Shown: piece after piece, positions 1 through 11,885 of the stretch | Layout of the letters: every line of letters begins with the position of its first letter | How positions within the stretch are numbered: the first letter of the stretch is position 1 | Assembly: GCA_001566295.1 (NCBI GenBank) | Contig: KQ964269.1 | Coordinates: forward strand, 186,001-250,000 | Reading direction: 5' to 3' | DNA: 64,000 nucleotides | Source: Microdochium bolleyi | Lineage: Eukaryota; Ascomycota; Sordariomycetes; Xylariales; Microdochiaceae | Position numbers and translations under genes: made by a program | The notes under the pieces: model-generated | The model's database searches: none | What the model saw: only the letters and a program-made list of their open reading frames with translations | What the model was told of the DNA's origin: nothing

Positions 1-877
1 ATTTTGGGTGCATCCGAGAACCAGCGGGCTGGGCTGGTTTTGCCTCCTGCCTGGGCCCTATTCCGAGTACGGCCTGGCATTGCTGATCAGCCCGACGCGC
101 GCTCGGCACTGCAGCATCCATGGATCTTTCCAATGACCGGCTCTCTTGTGGTGTGGTGCACGTTGCCTCTGCGTGGAGCGCATTGCGGACAGGGGATCGC
201 GGAGAGGGCATTGCACAGAGGACAGAGTGGCCGAAGAAAGGGCCGGGTGTCGAGAGAACTTTCGAGGCCTGGCCTGGCAGCCATGGGCGCGACGGGGATG
301 ACTGATGATGCCCCAGCGGCTCCCCCGCGAGCCCCCGCAGCAGCTGCCCACTCCCCCCAGGCTGCCCTTCTGTAGCTTGGTGGGGGTGCGGAGAAGGCGG
401 GCTCTAGTCGTCGGAGTAGCGCTGGGCGTGCAGCGCGTGCAGAGCCTGCGTTCGCGGAACGGGGCCCGCCCAGGCTCGCCCCTGCAAGGCTTGGCCTGCC
501 TAGTCCGGGTCCCAAGCTCTAGCCCATAGCTTGTTCTCGTAGCCGGGGCCAGTCGAGCCAGTCTGGACGACCAGCACCGAGTCGCTCGCCCACCACGGAC
601 GGACATGATGACCGCTGGTGATGCCATGCCAGTCCGTCGCGTTGCTGCTCCTCGGCCAGATGGAACCCTCGATCCCCAGCCCTGCCCGCGTGTGCCATCA
701 TGCCCCTCCCCGTCACGCCCATGTCTCTATAAAGCACCCTTTCCCCCTTCCCCTCGGCCTTACCCCAGCTTCCCCAGTTTCTGCCCAGGTCGCTCCTGCC
801 CTCTACAACCCCTCTGTGTGTAGACTCAAACAGCCTGGCTTTCCGATCTCATCTGCTCCTGCCCTCCATCCGCAACC
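1..877. other. Upstream intergenic region of the MFS transporter
   Basis: No convincing gene is seen. Several open frames overlap on both strands, but they are GC-driven, low in complexity and mutually contradictory. The last 200 bases become pyrimidine-rich toward the start codon at 878, as is usual for fungal promoters and 5' leaders. Confidence 0.6.
728..733 (+). promoter_or_regulatory. TATA-box-like element for the MFS transporter
   Basis: A TATAAA hexamer lies 145 bases before the ATG at 878 and is followed by a C/T-rich tract. Its position suits a fungal core promoter with a leader of roughly 100 nt. This is inference from position; no transcript data are available. Confidence 0.4.
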
Positions 878-2702
878 ATGGCCGGCTATCGCAAGCAGGA
901 CGTCGAGACGTCTTCGGGCAACGACATTGCTCACGCCAACACTGCTGCCTCTGACAACCTCGCCGTAAAGCCCAGCGCTCTCGAGCGCGAGCGCGCCGAG
1001 CAACTCGCCCGCCTTCCCGATCCCGATGCCGGCAAGTCGGATGAGGAGAAGGCCGAGATCGTGAGCGCTCCACATCCACACCTTGCCTTCACTCGTTCAG
1101 CAGCATACTGACTCCCTCACCTTTCCCGCCTCGCAGGACCGCAAGCTCATGTGGAAGGTCGACATGTGGCTGATTCCCTGGCTTTCGCTGCTCTACCTCC
1201 TGTCCTTCCTGGACCGCACCAACATCGGCAATGCCCGTCTCGCTGGCATGGAGAACGACCTCAAGATGTTCGGCACAGACTACAATCTCTCGCTGACAAT
1301 CTTCTTCATCTCGTACGCTCTATTTGAGCCCTTGACAAACACTCTCCTCAAGAGACTCACCCCAAGAATCTTCTTCACCGGCATCATTGTCGCCTGGGGT
1401 GTCATCATGACTCTCATGGGTCTCTGCCACAACTTCGCGGGTCTTTTGGCGGCCCGCTTCTTCCTTGGTATCGCCGAGGCTGGCTTGTTCCCCGGTGTCA
1501 ACTACTACTTGTCCTGCTGGTACAAAGGGTGAGCTCTCTTCTCTCATCAAGCTGCGGCTGACACCCCGAGACTAACATACCACCAACTCAGATCCGAGCT
1601 TGGCGCACGCAGCGCCATCTTCTTCTCTGCTGCTGCCTTGGCCGGTTCCTTCGGTGGCCTCCTGGCGGCAGCCATCTCTAGAATGAACGGAATTGCCGGC
1701 GTCGCCGGCTGGCAGTGGATCTTCATCATCGAGGGTCTCGCTACCGTGTTCGTAGGTGCTTTTTGCTGGTGGATGGTTTTCGACTGGCCCGAGACCGCCC
1801 GCTTCCTGTCGGAGGACGACAAGGTCCGTCTGCAGCGACGCATCATCATCGACCGTCAGGGACACGCCGCCGAGGACTTTGACAAGAAGTACATTTTTGA
1901 GGCGTTGAAGGACTGGAAGACTTACGGCTACAGTAAGTTGCATCACACTGCGTAGGACTTCGCTTTGCTTCCTCCTGCTAATCCGTAAAACCTTTCCACA
2001 GTGGTCATCTACATGGGCTGCCTCTGCCCTCTGTACGCCTTCAGCCTGTTCCTGCCGACCATCATTGCGGCTATGGGCCACAGTGGAACCTATGCTCAGC
2101 TCCTCACCGTACCTCCTTATGCTGTCGCAGCCTTGGCGACCGTCACCGTCGGCATCATTGCCGATCGCACACGCTGGCGTGGATACTGCAACATGTTCGT
2201 CGTCATTGTCGGCATTGCAGGCTTCGCCATGCTTATCGCGTCCGGAAACCCCACCGTGCAATACGTCGGCACCTTCCTTGGTGCTTTCGGCATCTATCCG
2301 ACAATCTCCAACTCCCTCTCTTGGGCATCCAGTGAGTCCACCATCCCTAAATAGTCAGCTCCACATGACCCGGACACTAACATTTCCATAGACAACATCG
2401 AGGGTTCCCTCAAGCGCGCTGTCGCTATCGGCATGATCGTCGGCTGGGGTAACCTCAACGGCGTTGTCTCGTCCAATATCTATCTACCCACCCAGAAGCC
2501 GCGCTACTACACCGGCCATGGCGTCGTCCTCGCCTACCAGGTTGTCTTCCTGCTCGGCGGCACACTTTTCATGCACTTCGCCCTCAAGGCCGAGAACAAG
2601 AAGCGTCTCTCAGGCGCCCGCGACCACATGAACGACGGCCTTACCGATGACCAGAAGCTCACCCGCGGCGACAACCGCCCTGACTTCATCTACACCACCT
2701 AG
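878..2702 (+). CDS. MFS transporter, anion:cation symporter (Dal5/allantoate permease-like) family
   Basis: A plasma-membrane permease predicted to take up an organic anion (allantoate, nicotinate, pantothenate or similar); the substrate cannot be read from sequence. Exons are 878-1060, 1137-1528, 1592-1932, 2002-2331 and 2392-2702. All four introns are 60-76 nt with GT...AG ends and they preserve frame, giving 518 aa. The first ~80 residues are hydrophilic. TM1 carries the family hallmark DRTNIGNAR, and about 12 hydrophobic helices follow with a central loop after WPETARFL. The charged C-terminus ends LTRGDNRPDFIYTT, typical of fungal ACS members. The start is the first ATG in frame, in a good context (aaccATGgc). 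The gene stands alone, with no cluster partners. Family call is strong; substrate unknown. Confidence 0.9.
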
Positions 2703-3679
2703 ATAATGGTGGATGTGCCAGGAAATTGGTTTGGGGGTGGAATTGGTGACGAGCATGTAGTCACGACAGCTTCTCGGCCACACGGGCCAGAAACGTCTCT
2801 GTCCGGGACATATCTTGCGCATAACTAGCAAATTGAATGGAAATGATGCAAATACTTTCTGCATTTTCACACACTGGCTACAGCATCTATATAAATAATG
2901 ATATCTCCTGTACACCTCGCGGATTCGATAATTGCTGTCCCGGGACCAGGTTTGGGCAGTTTTTGAACAGCCGTGGAGAACGAACGACACGATGAGCAGT
3001 CTTTCCCACCTGCAACAAGGAGCTACGTTTTCATACTTTGATCTCGACTCATTCTGCGCGCGATGTTTTCCCTTTCTCTTTTTCTTCTCTTTTCCATGGG
3101 GGGCTGGGATATTTGAGAACCTAAAGTCTGCACATTCCTCCTTATCCTCTATTTTTCTTTACCGATCGTGCGGCCAATATTTGATCAGGATGGGCTTTGT
3201 TGCATGCCTCTGTTGGGTAGGCCGGAACATGCACTCGAATTGTTATGCTGCCTGGGTTGCCATCATACGTCGAATCTCCAGGGTTGTTCGTTAAACCAAG
3301 GCCTTCCCTGGCGAGTATGGGTGCTTTGAGCTTGAGGTCTCTGCGGTTTTGAATCTCGAAATCTTGGGGCCTCTGTACGTCTTGACTTCTTTGCAAGCGC
3401 CTGTCCGGCCAATAATAGAGACGGTAAGATCAGGTTTACGACACTTGGAGTTCTCAGACTGAATCAGAAACGCACTTACACGGTTCATTAGGCTAGGCGT
3501 GGCATCAGAGCACGCGGCCCACAAGTCATGGGCATCTACCGACTCATTAGCTTGTTAGCATCACTTGCCAGGACAATGATGAGTTTCAAGGTCCGCCAAA
3601 GACGCGAATGTGCGACAATTTACCTCGCGGACTACATACTATTTGATAAATTCACTGCCAAGTCTTGCAACATCCGACC

Positions 3680-3880
3680 ATGGTGAAAGAGATAAAATGC
3701 CGACTAGACAGCGCCGTGACCGAAATAGTATCGACGTGGTTTGATTTCAAAGCAGGCCGTGAGAAGGTTGCGGAAGTAGCAAAATCTTCCCCAAGGTTCT
3801 GGTCATACATAACTTATGCCGTCCTCTCCGTCGGAGCTCTTGATTTCATAGTTCAGACACTCTCATCATCTCCACCGTAA
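3680..3880 (+). CDS. Possible 66-aa small protein or gene remnant, unrecognised
   Basis: An ATG in a fair context (accATGg) opens 66 codons. The first ~40 residues are mixed charged and polar (VKEIKCRLDSAV, DFKAGREKVAEVAK). A hydrophobic stretch FWSYITYAVLSVGALDFIV could form one membrane helix. Downstream frames to about 4300 contain further protein-like but stop-interrupted stretches in shifting frames. That pattern fits a decayed gene better than a live small one. I recognise no family. Confidence 0.2.
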   Translation: MVKEIKCRLDSAVTEIVSTWFDFKAGREKVAEVAKSSPRFWSYITYAVLSVGALDFIVQTLSSSPP

Positions 3881-5065
3881 CTGGATCCCCAGAGCAGGAC
3901 TCTTAGGGGACCAAACTCGGAGCTTTACTCGGCATGGTTGGCGTGCTACGAGGTTACTTGGGAACAGCCGCAGGCAAGTATGTTATTCGCCTATTCGAGA
4001 GGCAAATTGACGAGAATCGAAAGTTGGAGTGTCCTCGGTCGAAAGTAGGCTTACGGCCAATCGATGTTTGGTCTTCGCTGCCTCCTTAGGTCAACCCGTA
4101 GACGGACGCCTATGGAGACTCTCTCAAGCTTGTGGTTGTCTGGTATGCAGCATATTTATGGGCACCGGATATATGCCGCTCCGCTGATGTCGTGTATTAT
4201 GCAGCATTTGTCACTCGTCTGCTACCATGTTGCCAAGGTCAAGTGCCTCCAGCAAACCCACCAGGTCAAGCCTTTACCCCAGGTAGGCAAATCAGCATCA
4301 GCACAATTTGAACAACCGCAATTTCGAGTACGCCCTACTGCATTCATGTACAAGAATCATTTGAGACTTGGGCCAGCCGCTGGCGGATGCTAGCTCCTAC
4401 CGCCAGAGTGTAGAGGGAGCTGCCAAGCCGAGTCTCGACGAGATCGTTCTCAATGTGCAACCGCGTGTATCAATCCCACCTGAGTGATTCTCATATGAGC
4501 AGAATGACGCAGGGTGTATCGGCATCTTGTCATTGTCTGTCCCCGGGCACTCACGTGCACTGTTGGAAAACACAAGATGGGCACCACCGAGAGAACTCTT
4601 TGCATGATGGCCAGTCCTTCTCTGTGCGAGCTTTCGTGGCCGTTGCCCCCTTGACATCACGACTCGACAAGAGCCAGAGGTTGAAGATTCTTTAGTCTGA
4701 CTCGGATATTTGGAGACCCAAGGCTTAGACCATGAAAAGTCCGAGAAGACGATTCACGATCATGGTGTTGTGCAGTGTGTTTGTCCGTGCGTGAGTTAGA
4801 TATGCACGCTCTAGCACAGGCTCCCTCGGACCGGCTCCGAGGTCTGCAGGAAACAGCACCACGGGTGACGGTGTCTTTTCGTCACTCGATAGGATTCTTC
4901 AGCGGACCTGGGCCGAGTGCTAGCACGATGCAATCTCACGGACTGGCAGGCTGACAAGCTGACAGGATCTCACTCCAGGCTTGATTTGATGGGTGCGAGC
5001 TTGCATCTGCACCGCCAGAAGGGATGCGGGACTCTGGACTTTTCAATCATCCCATCGGACATTCC

Positions 5066-5099
5066 ACCATTGCGGTATGGGCACCATTGCGGTATGGGC
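5066..5099. repeat. Exact 17-bp tandem duplication
   Basis: The 17-mer accattgcggtatgggc occurs twice back to back (5066-5082 and 5083-5099) with no mismatch. It lies in non-coding sequence and looks like a recent slippage duplication. Confidence 0.85.
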
Positions 5100-6792
5100 C
5101 GATCGGTGCAACCACACCAAAGATGAGCGACACCCCCGGCGTGGCGGGCCTGTGATCCTTCACAACTACGCAGTAGCCGTGCGGGAGGACGGGGGCCATT
5201 AGCGAGGCACGTCAGGCAGGGCATCCCTGCCGACGACTCACACACGCGGCGCGGGGTCGGATCCTGACGGGGAATCCAGACAACGTGTCATTGAAAGGGC
5301 CGCTGGCAACATTTGAAAGTAACCTCAGACCCTTGCCTTCGGACTGCGGAAGCATCTGACTATGGGGGGAGGATGAGGTGAACACGTTGCACGAGGCGGC
5401 GATGGCCTCATCCATGGCACTGGAGCGTGCGCGAGGGCATGCCAAGAGATTCGGCCTGTGGCGTCAGCAAAGGGCCGTGGCTGTCTTGGAGTCTGTCCGC
5501 TGAGATAAGGTAGTGCAGTGCCGACCGAGCAGCTCTGAGAGGAGATGCCCGTTTAGGAAGTCGGCTATGGTGGAGAGGCTGCTCCCGAGGGACGGGGCGA
5601 CTGCGTGGGCCGTGATAGGCTCGCAAGCTCCTCTGGCGGCCATCTCCCAATCTGGAACTATTCTCCTGGCGGAAGGAGGTGGTGCGAGCATGCGGGGAGG
5701 CAGGGCCGACTCGAGAGGCCGATCGGCCCCTATGGCGCCTTGTCCTGGCATAGACGACCTCGGGAGGCAAAGTGTACTGCGCACTGGAAGACTGGAAGCC
5801 CAACAACTGGCTCTGGTCCTGGAGATGGTGACGCCAGGCCGGTGGCACTGGGCCAGACGGCAAAAGCCTGGGGCAGACGAAGACGCCGGATCGGGGTAGG
5901 TGGAAGGTTGAGAGAGGGCGGGGTGGACGGGAGCCTGTATCAATGGGGCAGGCAGAAGACGTTGCACCTGGCGACGCATAAACCGGCCCCGTCGGGCTGC
6001 ATCGCGGCCCTCGCCCACCTCCCACCCTGGGGACCCTGGGACACCTCCTCCGCCTCCTCCGCCCTATCAGCGCCCACCACTGGCCTTGCGCCCCTGCTCC
6101 TCCGCCCGTCAACGCGCACAACTGCCGGCCCACGAGACCTCTTGTCGCTCACCAAGCCTACAGCACCGACCGGAGCCCCAGCATGGGCCGAACTCGCCAG
6201 CCGGCTGCTTCTGGCATGTGTTCCGCACCAGCACCTTTCGCCAAAGTCTTATTTCTCTCCGCCACGCGCCCACGTCGCAGCGTGCTCCGCGAGTCAACAT
6301 GTCTCTCCTCGCCTCGTCCTCTTCCCCAGTATAGCATTCGAGCCCAGCCCAACCTTGTTGCTGCAAGCGTCCGCCTTCCAGAACCCTAGCCAGCGCCTCG
6401 CCATCATTCTGGAGCTGCTGACCCGGGCCGGCCGGCGATGATGCCACAATCTGTCACGGGCCAGACCGAGAATCTCCCGCGGGCATCGCCCACAACAATC
6501 TAGGCGGTGACACTGCACAGCCGGGCATTTACAATTCGTCCCAACCAAGAACTCAGAACCCAAGCAGTACTCATACTCGAATACTCTTTCTACCAGTCAT
6601 TCGCAACGTCCTTCGTAAAAACAAGCAGAAACCATCTTCCCTTGGGCCAGCTCTCGCTTCCTTCCACCAGCAAGATTGTTCACCAGAACCATCAAACACA
6701 ACACGAAACCGCCCTGCCCCATGTAAGAAGTGCTGCACATTCGAGCAGTAGCCGCACTTATACTGACAGAGCCCAGAAACATACCCGCAAAG

Positions 6793-8004
6793 ATGTACTC
6801 CATCGCACCCATTAGCAGTCTCGGCGCGCCTATGGCGCCCATTCGAACTGTGAGCAGGCACAAGCGACCCCAGTCTCAGCCGAGGCCTGCTTCAAGTGTA
6901 GCCACCATCGACGACCAGCAGATGTTTGCGCTCAGCTACAACGAGACGCAGCAAGGGGCGCCGCCAGTACCACTGATCCCAGCCCGCTCTCCGTTACGTT
7001 CACGGTCGTACTCGGCGTCTGCATCGTCAGGTGCTGGGTTCGCAGCGGATAGTGCGCCACCACCGGTGCCTGCTGTGCCAGCGACTTTGAAGAAGAAACA
7101 TTTCCGTACTCTGAAGACTACTGCTGCGAGGCCAGTCCCGACAGTTCCACCAACACCTCTGGCAGCGCCTCCGAGGCCGCCCAGGCCTGACGATATTGAC
7201 TGTCTGCTCGACTCGACTGCCCCAGAGGATTACCCACCTCCCGTACCACCGATTCCCGCAGGGCTACTAGCCAACGTGCCGAGGACAAGACAGACGTATG
7301 GCCACGGCTATAGCAACAGCTTCGGCAGCAGCAGCAACACCAGTGGCTCCGGCCCAGCGAGCATCAGCACGCCGCGCGAGAGCCAAGACTCGGTCGAGTT
7401 TCGGCATATCCCGCTGAGCAGCCACGCGTCCCACATGACCCATGCGAGAACCAACTCTCAGAAGAGCACAGGCTCGACTTCGCATCCGGATAGCGTGCCG
7501 TCCAAGTCCGTCTTTGAAGAATCCGAGGACGAGGACGAGTCGTCTTACACATTTGACCGTGGCACTTCGCGCAAGTTCCGCAAGGGCGGCCTATCTCTAA
7601 TTACGCGGGCTAGTGCCAAGCAAACAAGCAGCGCAAGCAAAGCACCTCTGGTGCCCGGACACAGCCCTGCAAACTCGATGCCCGGCCTATCAGACGGGAG
7701 TGAGTCTTCGAAGCCATCGTCTGTCGGGGAGCAAACACCCACAGACGATCCGGCCACCAAGCGCTTCGGTAGGGCCTTCTCCAGCAAGACGGCACCGTCC
7801 AAGCCAGACCACCCAGACGACGAGCTCATTGTGCTGATGCAAGCTCTTAATAAGCCCAAGAGGCGAGAGAGCTCAGCCCGGACGCGATCGTCGCATGAAC
7901 GAGTTGGTCCTGAGAGTAAGTCTTTGTCGTTACTGTTCCCATCAACAACAGCTGCGAAAAATCCTTCGTACACCCCAATGCTTGCCGGTATCATGATCCA
8001 GTAA
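6793..8004 (+). CDS. Proline/serine-rich intrinsically disordered protein, function unknown
   Basis: An open frame of 403 aa from the first in-frame ATG at 6793; the frame upstream has only non-ATG starts. The protein is largely low complexity. PxxP-rich blocks (APPVPLIP, APPPVPAVP, YPPPVPPIPAG) in the first half resemble SH3-domain ligands. Ser/Thr-rich linkers follow, then an acidic patch (EESEDEDESS) and a basic patch (TSRKFRKGG). No catalytic domain or membrane segment is visible. A consensus GTAAGT donor at 7916 raises the possibility that the annotated end (last ~30 residues) is intronic and that the true 3' end differs. It lies upstream of, and on the same strand as, the TBC gene. It may be a scaffold or adaptor, but this is speculative. 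Confidence 0.6.
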   Translation: MYSIAPISSLGAPMAPIRTVSRHKRPQSQPRPASSVATIDDQQMFALSYNETQQGAPPVPLIPARSPLRSRSYSASASSGAGFAADSAPPPVPAVPATLKKKHFRTLKTTAARPVPTVPPTPLAAPPRPPRPDDIDCLLDSTAPEDYPPPVPPIPAGLLANVPRTRQTYGHGYSNSFGSSSNTSGSGPASISTPRESQDSVEFRHIPLSSHASHMTHARTNSQKSTGSTSHPDSVPSKSVFEESEDEDESSYTFDRGTSRKFRKGGLSLITRASAKQTSSASKAPLVPGHSPANSMPGLSDGSESSKPSSVGEQTPTDDPATKRFGRAFSSKTAPSKPDHPDDELIVLMQALNKPKRRESSARTRSSHERVGPESKSLSLLFPSTTAAKNPSYTPMLAGIMIQ

Positions 8005-8633
8005 CGGTCGTGTACCCACCAATCAATTTCCTTTATATGTATGCACGGCCAAAGCCTCTGTCGAGGGAGGCCCACTGGCATGCAAGGGTGCGGAGACACA
8101 GCCAACCCAGGTGGAGGTTGGCACTGGCGAAGGGTCGCGGGAATTCCATTTAGAGGTTTGCGAGGCATTTTGGTTTGGGTTTGATTACGGCGTAGTGCTT
8201 TAGGAATGTCGCCGCAGCTATGGACGAGGCATAAAGCCCGGCCAGCCACCAAGCATGTCATTGTCGTTATTGTCTTGCTTCCATTGTTCCTTCCTGCCGC
8301 ACGCGTGCACATGCTGACTGCTCCGTCCGGCCCGTAGCGCAGATGAGGGTGGGAGCATTTCGCGTCGGGGCACCACGAGCAGGGGTGGTCCCCGGGGCCG
8401 GGGTTCCTGAGGATGGCGCCGATGCAAGGGTTGCAGTGGCAGCCCTCGGCGCCCCTCTGATCGCGACTCCTATTCCTGGACATCGCCTCGACCTCCCCTT
8501 CGCCCAAACCCACCACTGTCGCTACCATCACCACCAACACCACCATCATCACCGTCACACCCACGAGCGCCAGCCATTGCAGCTAGCGCCGCAGCAGCCT
8601 TCGCGCGCGCGCCGAAGACACGCGCCTGCTGCC
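8005..8633. other. Intergenic region between the proline-rich gene and the TBC gene
   Basis: It probably holds the 3' UTR of the upstream gene and the promoter/leader of the TBC gene. The last 150 bases are C/A-rich with CAC/CAT runs (around 8520-8570). The frame of the downstream ORF stays open back to 8343, but the ATG at 8634 is the natural start. No other gene is seen. Confidence 0.5.
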
Positions 8634-10734
8634 ATGGCCGACAACCCACCCGATCGCCACGCCCCGCGCAGCTTCCCGCTCGTTGCAGCAACACAACAGC
8701 TCGCGCTGCGCGATCCCGCTCTCGATCCCGCCCCCCCCGCGACTGCCTCACCGTCCGAAACTGCTTCAGCCAAGTCCCGGTCACTTAGATCGAGCTCCTC
8801 CCATCACCGACACATACATCATGCGAGGAATGCGTCCGGCGACAGCAGCAAGGGCGCCGAGCATCCCGACGCGGCTCCCGAGCTAGAATCAGTGCCTGCG
8901 GCCGTCCCTCGGTCGAACCCACCCGCTATCCGACTCATATCTGCAGAAAGCGAGAAGGAATCTCAAAAGGTGAGATCGCTCTATACTTCTGGGGATGGTC
9001 TCAATTGGGAAGATGTCGGCGAGCCACCTCCGCCTGTTGGTGGTGCTACTTTTCAGCTCGCTGCCGATTCCCCATCTGATGCCGAGCACAGTGCCAATGA
9101 CGCGTATGCTTTCCTTGTTCTGCCACGGTTCCAGCTGATATCTGACTTGCTAACCATTTATCTGCAAACATGTGTAGACCAGACGCAGAGCTCCCACCTA
9201 CTCGTGGTTCCCACGCATCAAATAGCGTTACTCTGACGGACGGAGAAGATCCCAACCTGCCTCAGCCATGGATCGACCAGAATAGCGATGCAATCGAGGA
9301 CTGGGACGGGGTCAATGTCGAAGATGTCGATCGGTACGGCTTCATCCAGCCTGCCAAGCCACCGACGGCGAGTGCAGATGACACAGACACGATGCCCGAC
9401 TCGCCGCGCAAGTCCCGTTCCGTCCTACGAAGGAAAGGCTATGCTGGCAATTCGCTGTCTGTGAAGCGCGGTCCTAGCCGGAAGTCATCGAATCGCTCGT
9501 TGCACTCTAATGCGTCGGACATGTCTACAGCCACCTACCGATCTGCTCGCTCGCCCATCCGCAGCGCCATGAATCTACTGCCCCATAATAGGGACAGGAG
9601 ACTGGTCGATGAGGCTGGCGACGTGCTCGCTCTACAGCCGGGGCTTACAAACATCGCGGAAGACGAAACAGCCGAAGTGCTGGCAGACGAGTCGAAGCGC
9701 AAGGAAGTCTCAAGGACTGAGAAGTGGCGGAGAATGGCCACAGTCATCAAGCAGGGCGAAGACGGCCAGGGCATGGTTTTCGAGTTCGATCTCAAGCACC
9801 CGAAGCTCGTTAAGAGGGTGTGGAAGGGTATCCCAGACTGTTGGCGGTCGGCTGCGTGGTTCTCGTTCTTGGCGTCCAGCGCACGCGCCAGCGGCGATGC
9901 TTACGCAACCGACGAGCAACTAAAAAGCGACTTCCTGCGACTTCTCGACGAGCCGTCACCAGACGATGGTCAGATCGATTTAGATGTGCCTCGCACTATC
10001 AATCAGCACATCATGTTTCGGCGGAGGTACCGGGGCGGGCAACGGCTACTGTTCCGAGTCTTGCACTGCGTGTCACTCTACTTCCCGGACACGGGATATG
10101 TACAGGGTATGGCGCCACTGGCGGCGACGTTACTGAGCTATTACGACGAAGAAAGCTGCTTCATTATGCTGGTCCGGCTCTGGAAGTATCGCGGGCTTGA
10201 CTGGCTGTACACCGCCGAGTTTGGGAAGCTCATGGAAGCCCTCCAGGACTTCGAGACACTATGGCTAGCGGACCGAGAAGTAGCGAAGACTCTGGTGAGT
10301 ATGGCAATGGCCAACATTGATTTCGGACATGACAATACTAACATGTTCGTCAGACGGACCTCAATGTGATGCCAATGGCGTACGCTACTCGGTGGTACCT
10401 GACGCTCTTCAATCTAGCAATCCCCTTCGCAGCTCAGTTGCGCATATGGGATGCGTTCATGCTATTAGGCGCGTCCCCGAAGCTTCCCTCGCCAGCTGCA
10501 ACTCCAGAGAACGAGACTGCGGGCTCGAGCGAGCCTGCGTCCCAAGGCTTGGAAATATTGCATGCGGCCAGCACGGCCATTATCGATGTGTACAACGACT
10601 CCCTTGTCGACTCTGACTTTGAGAATGCCATGAAGATCCTGACCTCATGGGTGCCTATCAAAGACGTCGAGCATTTTATCGGAGTTGTCCACGCTGAGTG
10701 GAAACGGCACAACAACAAAAGCAAGAGCTTTTGA
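8634..10734 (+). CDS. TBC-domain Rab GTPase-activating protein
   Basis: Stimulates GTP hydrolysis by a Rab GTPase in membrane traffic. Exons are 8634-9103, 9178-10294 and 10354-10734; the introns (74 and 59 nt) end in AG and keep frame, giving 655 aa. Residues 1-~330 are Ser/Pro-rich and disordered. The TBC domain starts near HPKLVKRVWKGIPDCWR. Both catalytic fingers are present: arginine in IDLDVPRT (Arg429) and glutamine in YVQGM (Gln466), so an active dual-finger GAP is expected. The order of motifs (GIP..WR, IxxDxxR, YxQGM) is that of the Gyp/Msb3 class. Which Rab it serves is not readable. The domain reaches close to the C-terminus, which ends in a basic NNKSKSF. Confidence 0.9.
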
Positions 10735-11432
10735 GCCAGAGAGTGATGCCTCATCCTCGTCCTGCTTCCGGCGTTTCTCTTGCACTGGTCATAGACGATT
10801 TTGCGCCCATACCTTGCGCATTCCACCTGTTCCACGCACCCGCTCCCTTGTTGGAAGCCTTGCCACGGATGGCTCATCGCCGTTTCCTCCGTTTTACACC
10901 TGAATACTTACGACCTAATATTCTTATACCCCGCAACAACAAGTTTGCTCCGGCATTGATTGTCTTTATTCCTTTGCTTCCAGACGTTTGGGTCGATCCA
11001 GCCACGTTGTAAACACAGTGGGTAGAGAACCGCAGCTAGAATCTATATATGAGAACCAATGAATCATACTAAGTTGATCGAGTCGCTGTCGCCGATAAAT
11101 TGCTTGCTGGGATTGACCAATCGCCCCATGCGCTGTACCAATTTGCTATGACACCCGACCACGGCTGAGAAGTCGACGACACCTAGAACCTGCGCTTCGG
11201 AGCCCCCCACACTTGGGGAAATGTCGAAGAACTTCCTGAAACCACAAGCCTGCCGTTTTCCCCAATGTCCCTCGACAAATGATAAGCTTCACATAATCTA
11301 CAGCCGCTCCAACCGACAGGGCGGACCATGACACTGTAACAAGACAAGGATATCAAGATCATCCCTCCCCTCCACCCCGAACGAAACAACACCTCCATAG
11401 TTCCCCACCGTACACATTCAGAGGAAAGAGAT
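10735..11432. other. Convergent 3' region between the TBC gene and the VOC gene
   Basis: Non-coding 3' sequence shared by two convergent genes. Bases 10,900-11,100 are AT-richer and probably contain the cleavage/polyadenylation signals of the TBC transcript. No gene is seen. Confidence 0.5.
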
Positions 11433-11885
11433 TCACAGCGTGAACTCGAGCCGGTTCCCCGCGTAGTCCCGCGCGAAGAAGCGCGTCGGGTACTCGGCCC
11501 CTTTAGCTCCCGAATTCTCCTCCCCGGGCTTGTCCGCGGCCAAGGGAGCGCCGGGGCCCCCGCGCTGGAAGTGCTCGTGGACGCGCTGCTGGAGCTGCAA
11601 CAGGCTCTCGGGCGAGCCGACGCGGAAGCACGGGTGGCGCGTGGACTCGAGGTGCTCAAAGTCCCTGGGGTTGCCGAAGGCGATGTGGACCTGCTGCAGC
11701 GGCTGCGGCTGGGACTCGGGCGAGGAGGCGGAGGCGGAGATGATGTCGAACCAGGCGAGCCGGCCGGCCTGCGCGGCGGGCACGGGCCGCGGGGTCAGGC
11801 CGAGCGTCGCGGCGTAGAAGGCATTTGCCTCGTCCAGCGTGCCCGTCGGGACGGTGAGGTTGATGTGGTGCAGGCCGGTGATCAT
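11433..11885 (-). CDS. VOC (glyoxalase/bleomycin-resistance/dioxygenase) superfamily protein
   Basis: A small single-exon 150-aa protein. The N-terminal beta strand LHHINLTVP carries the metal-ligand histidine. VHIAFG (His67) and the C-terminal NRLEFTL (Glu147) fit the remaining ligands of the vicinal-oxygen-chelate fold. The sequence shows the two beta-alpha-beta-beta-beta modules expected of a single-domain member that dimerises. VOC proteins include glyoxalase I, fosfomycin/bleomycin resistance proteins and extradiol dioxygenases; the substrate cannot be assigned here. The middle (residues ~50-65 and ~110-130) is expanded with low-complexity Ser/Pro/Gly/Ala. The start ATG at 11885 fits, since the fold begins within a few residues of it. 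Confidence 0.8.
   Translation of the reverse strand: MITGLHHINLTVPTGTLDEANAFYAATLGLTPRPVPAAQAGRLAWFDIISASASSPESQPQPLQQVHIAFGNPRDFEHLESTRHPCFRVGSPESLLQLQQRVHEHFQRGGPGAPLAADKPGEENSGAKGAEYPTRFFARDYAGNRLEFTL

Larger units (their letters stand above)
2703..6792. other. 4.1 kb intergenic region
   Basis: No gene is convincingly supported. Bases 2700-4400 look more AT-rich than the flanks and hold one short hydrophobic reading frame (listed separately). An exact 17-bp tandem duplication lies at 5066-5099. From about 5990 to 6720 the + strand is C/T-rich and runs into the gene starting at 6793, so this part is probably promoter and leader. The overlapping open frames at 5408-6447 on both strands lack conserved-looking sequence. 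Confidence 0.5.

Noticed and set aside
7545..8564. 339-aa minus-strand frame between the proline-rich and TBC genes
   Set aside because: Covers the 3' half of one gene and the promoter of the next; composition irregular, no motif.
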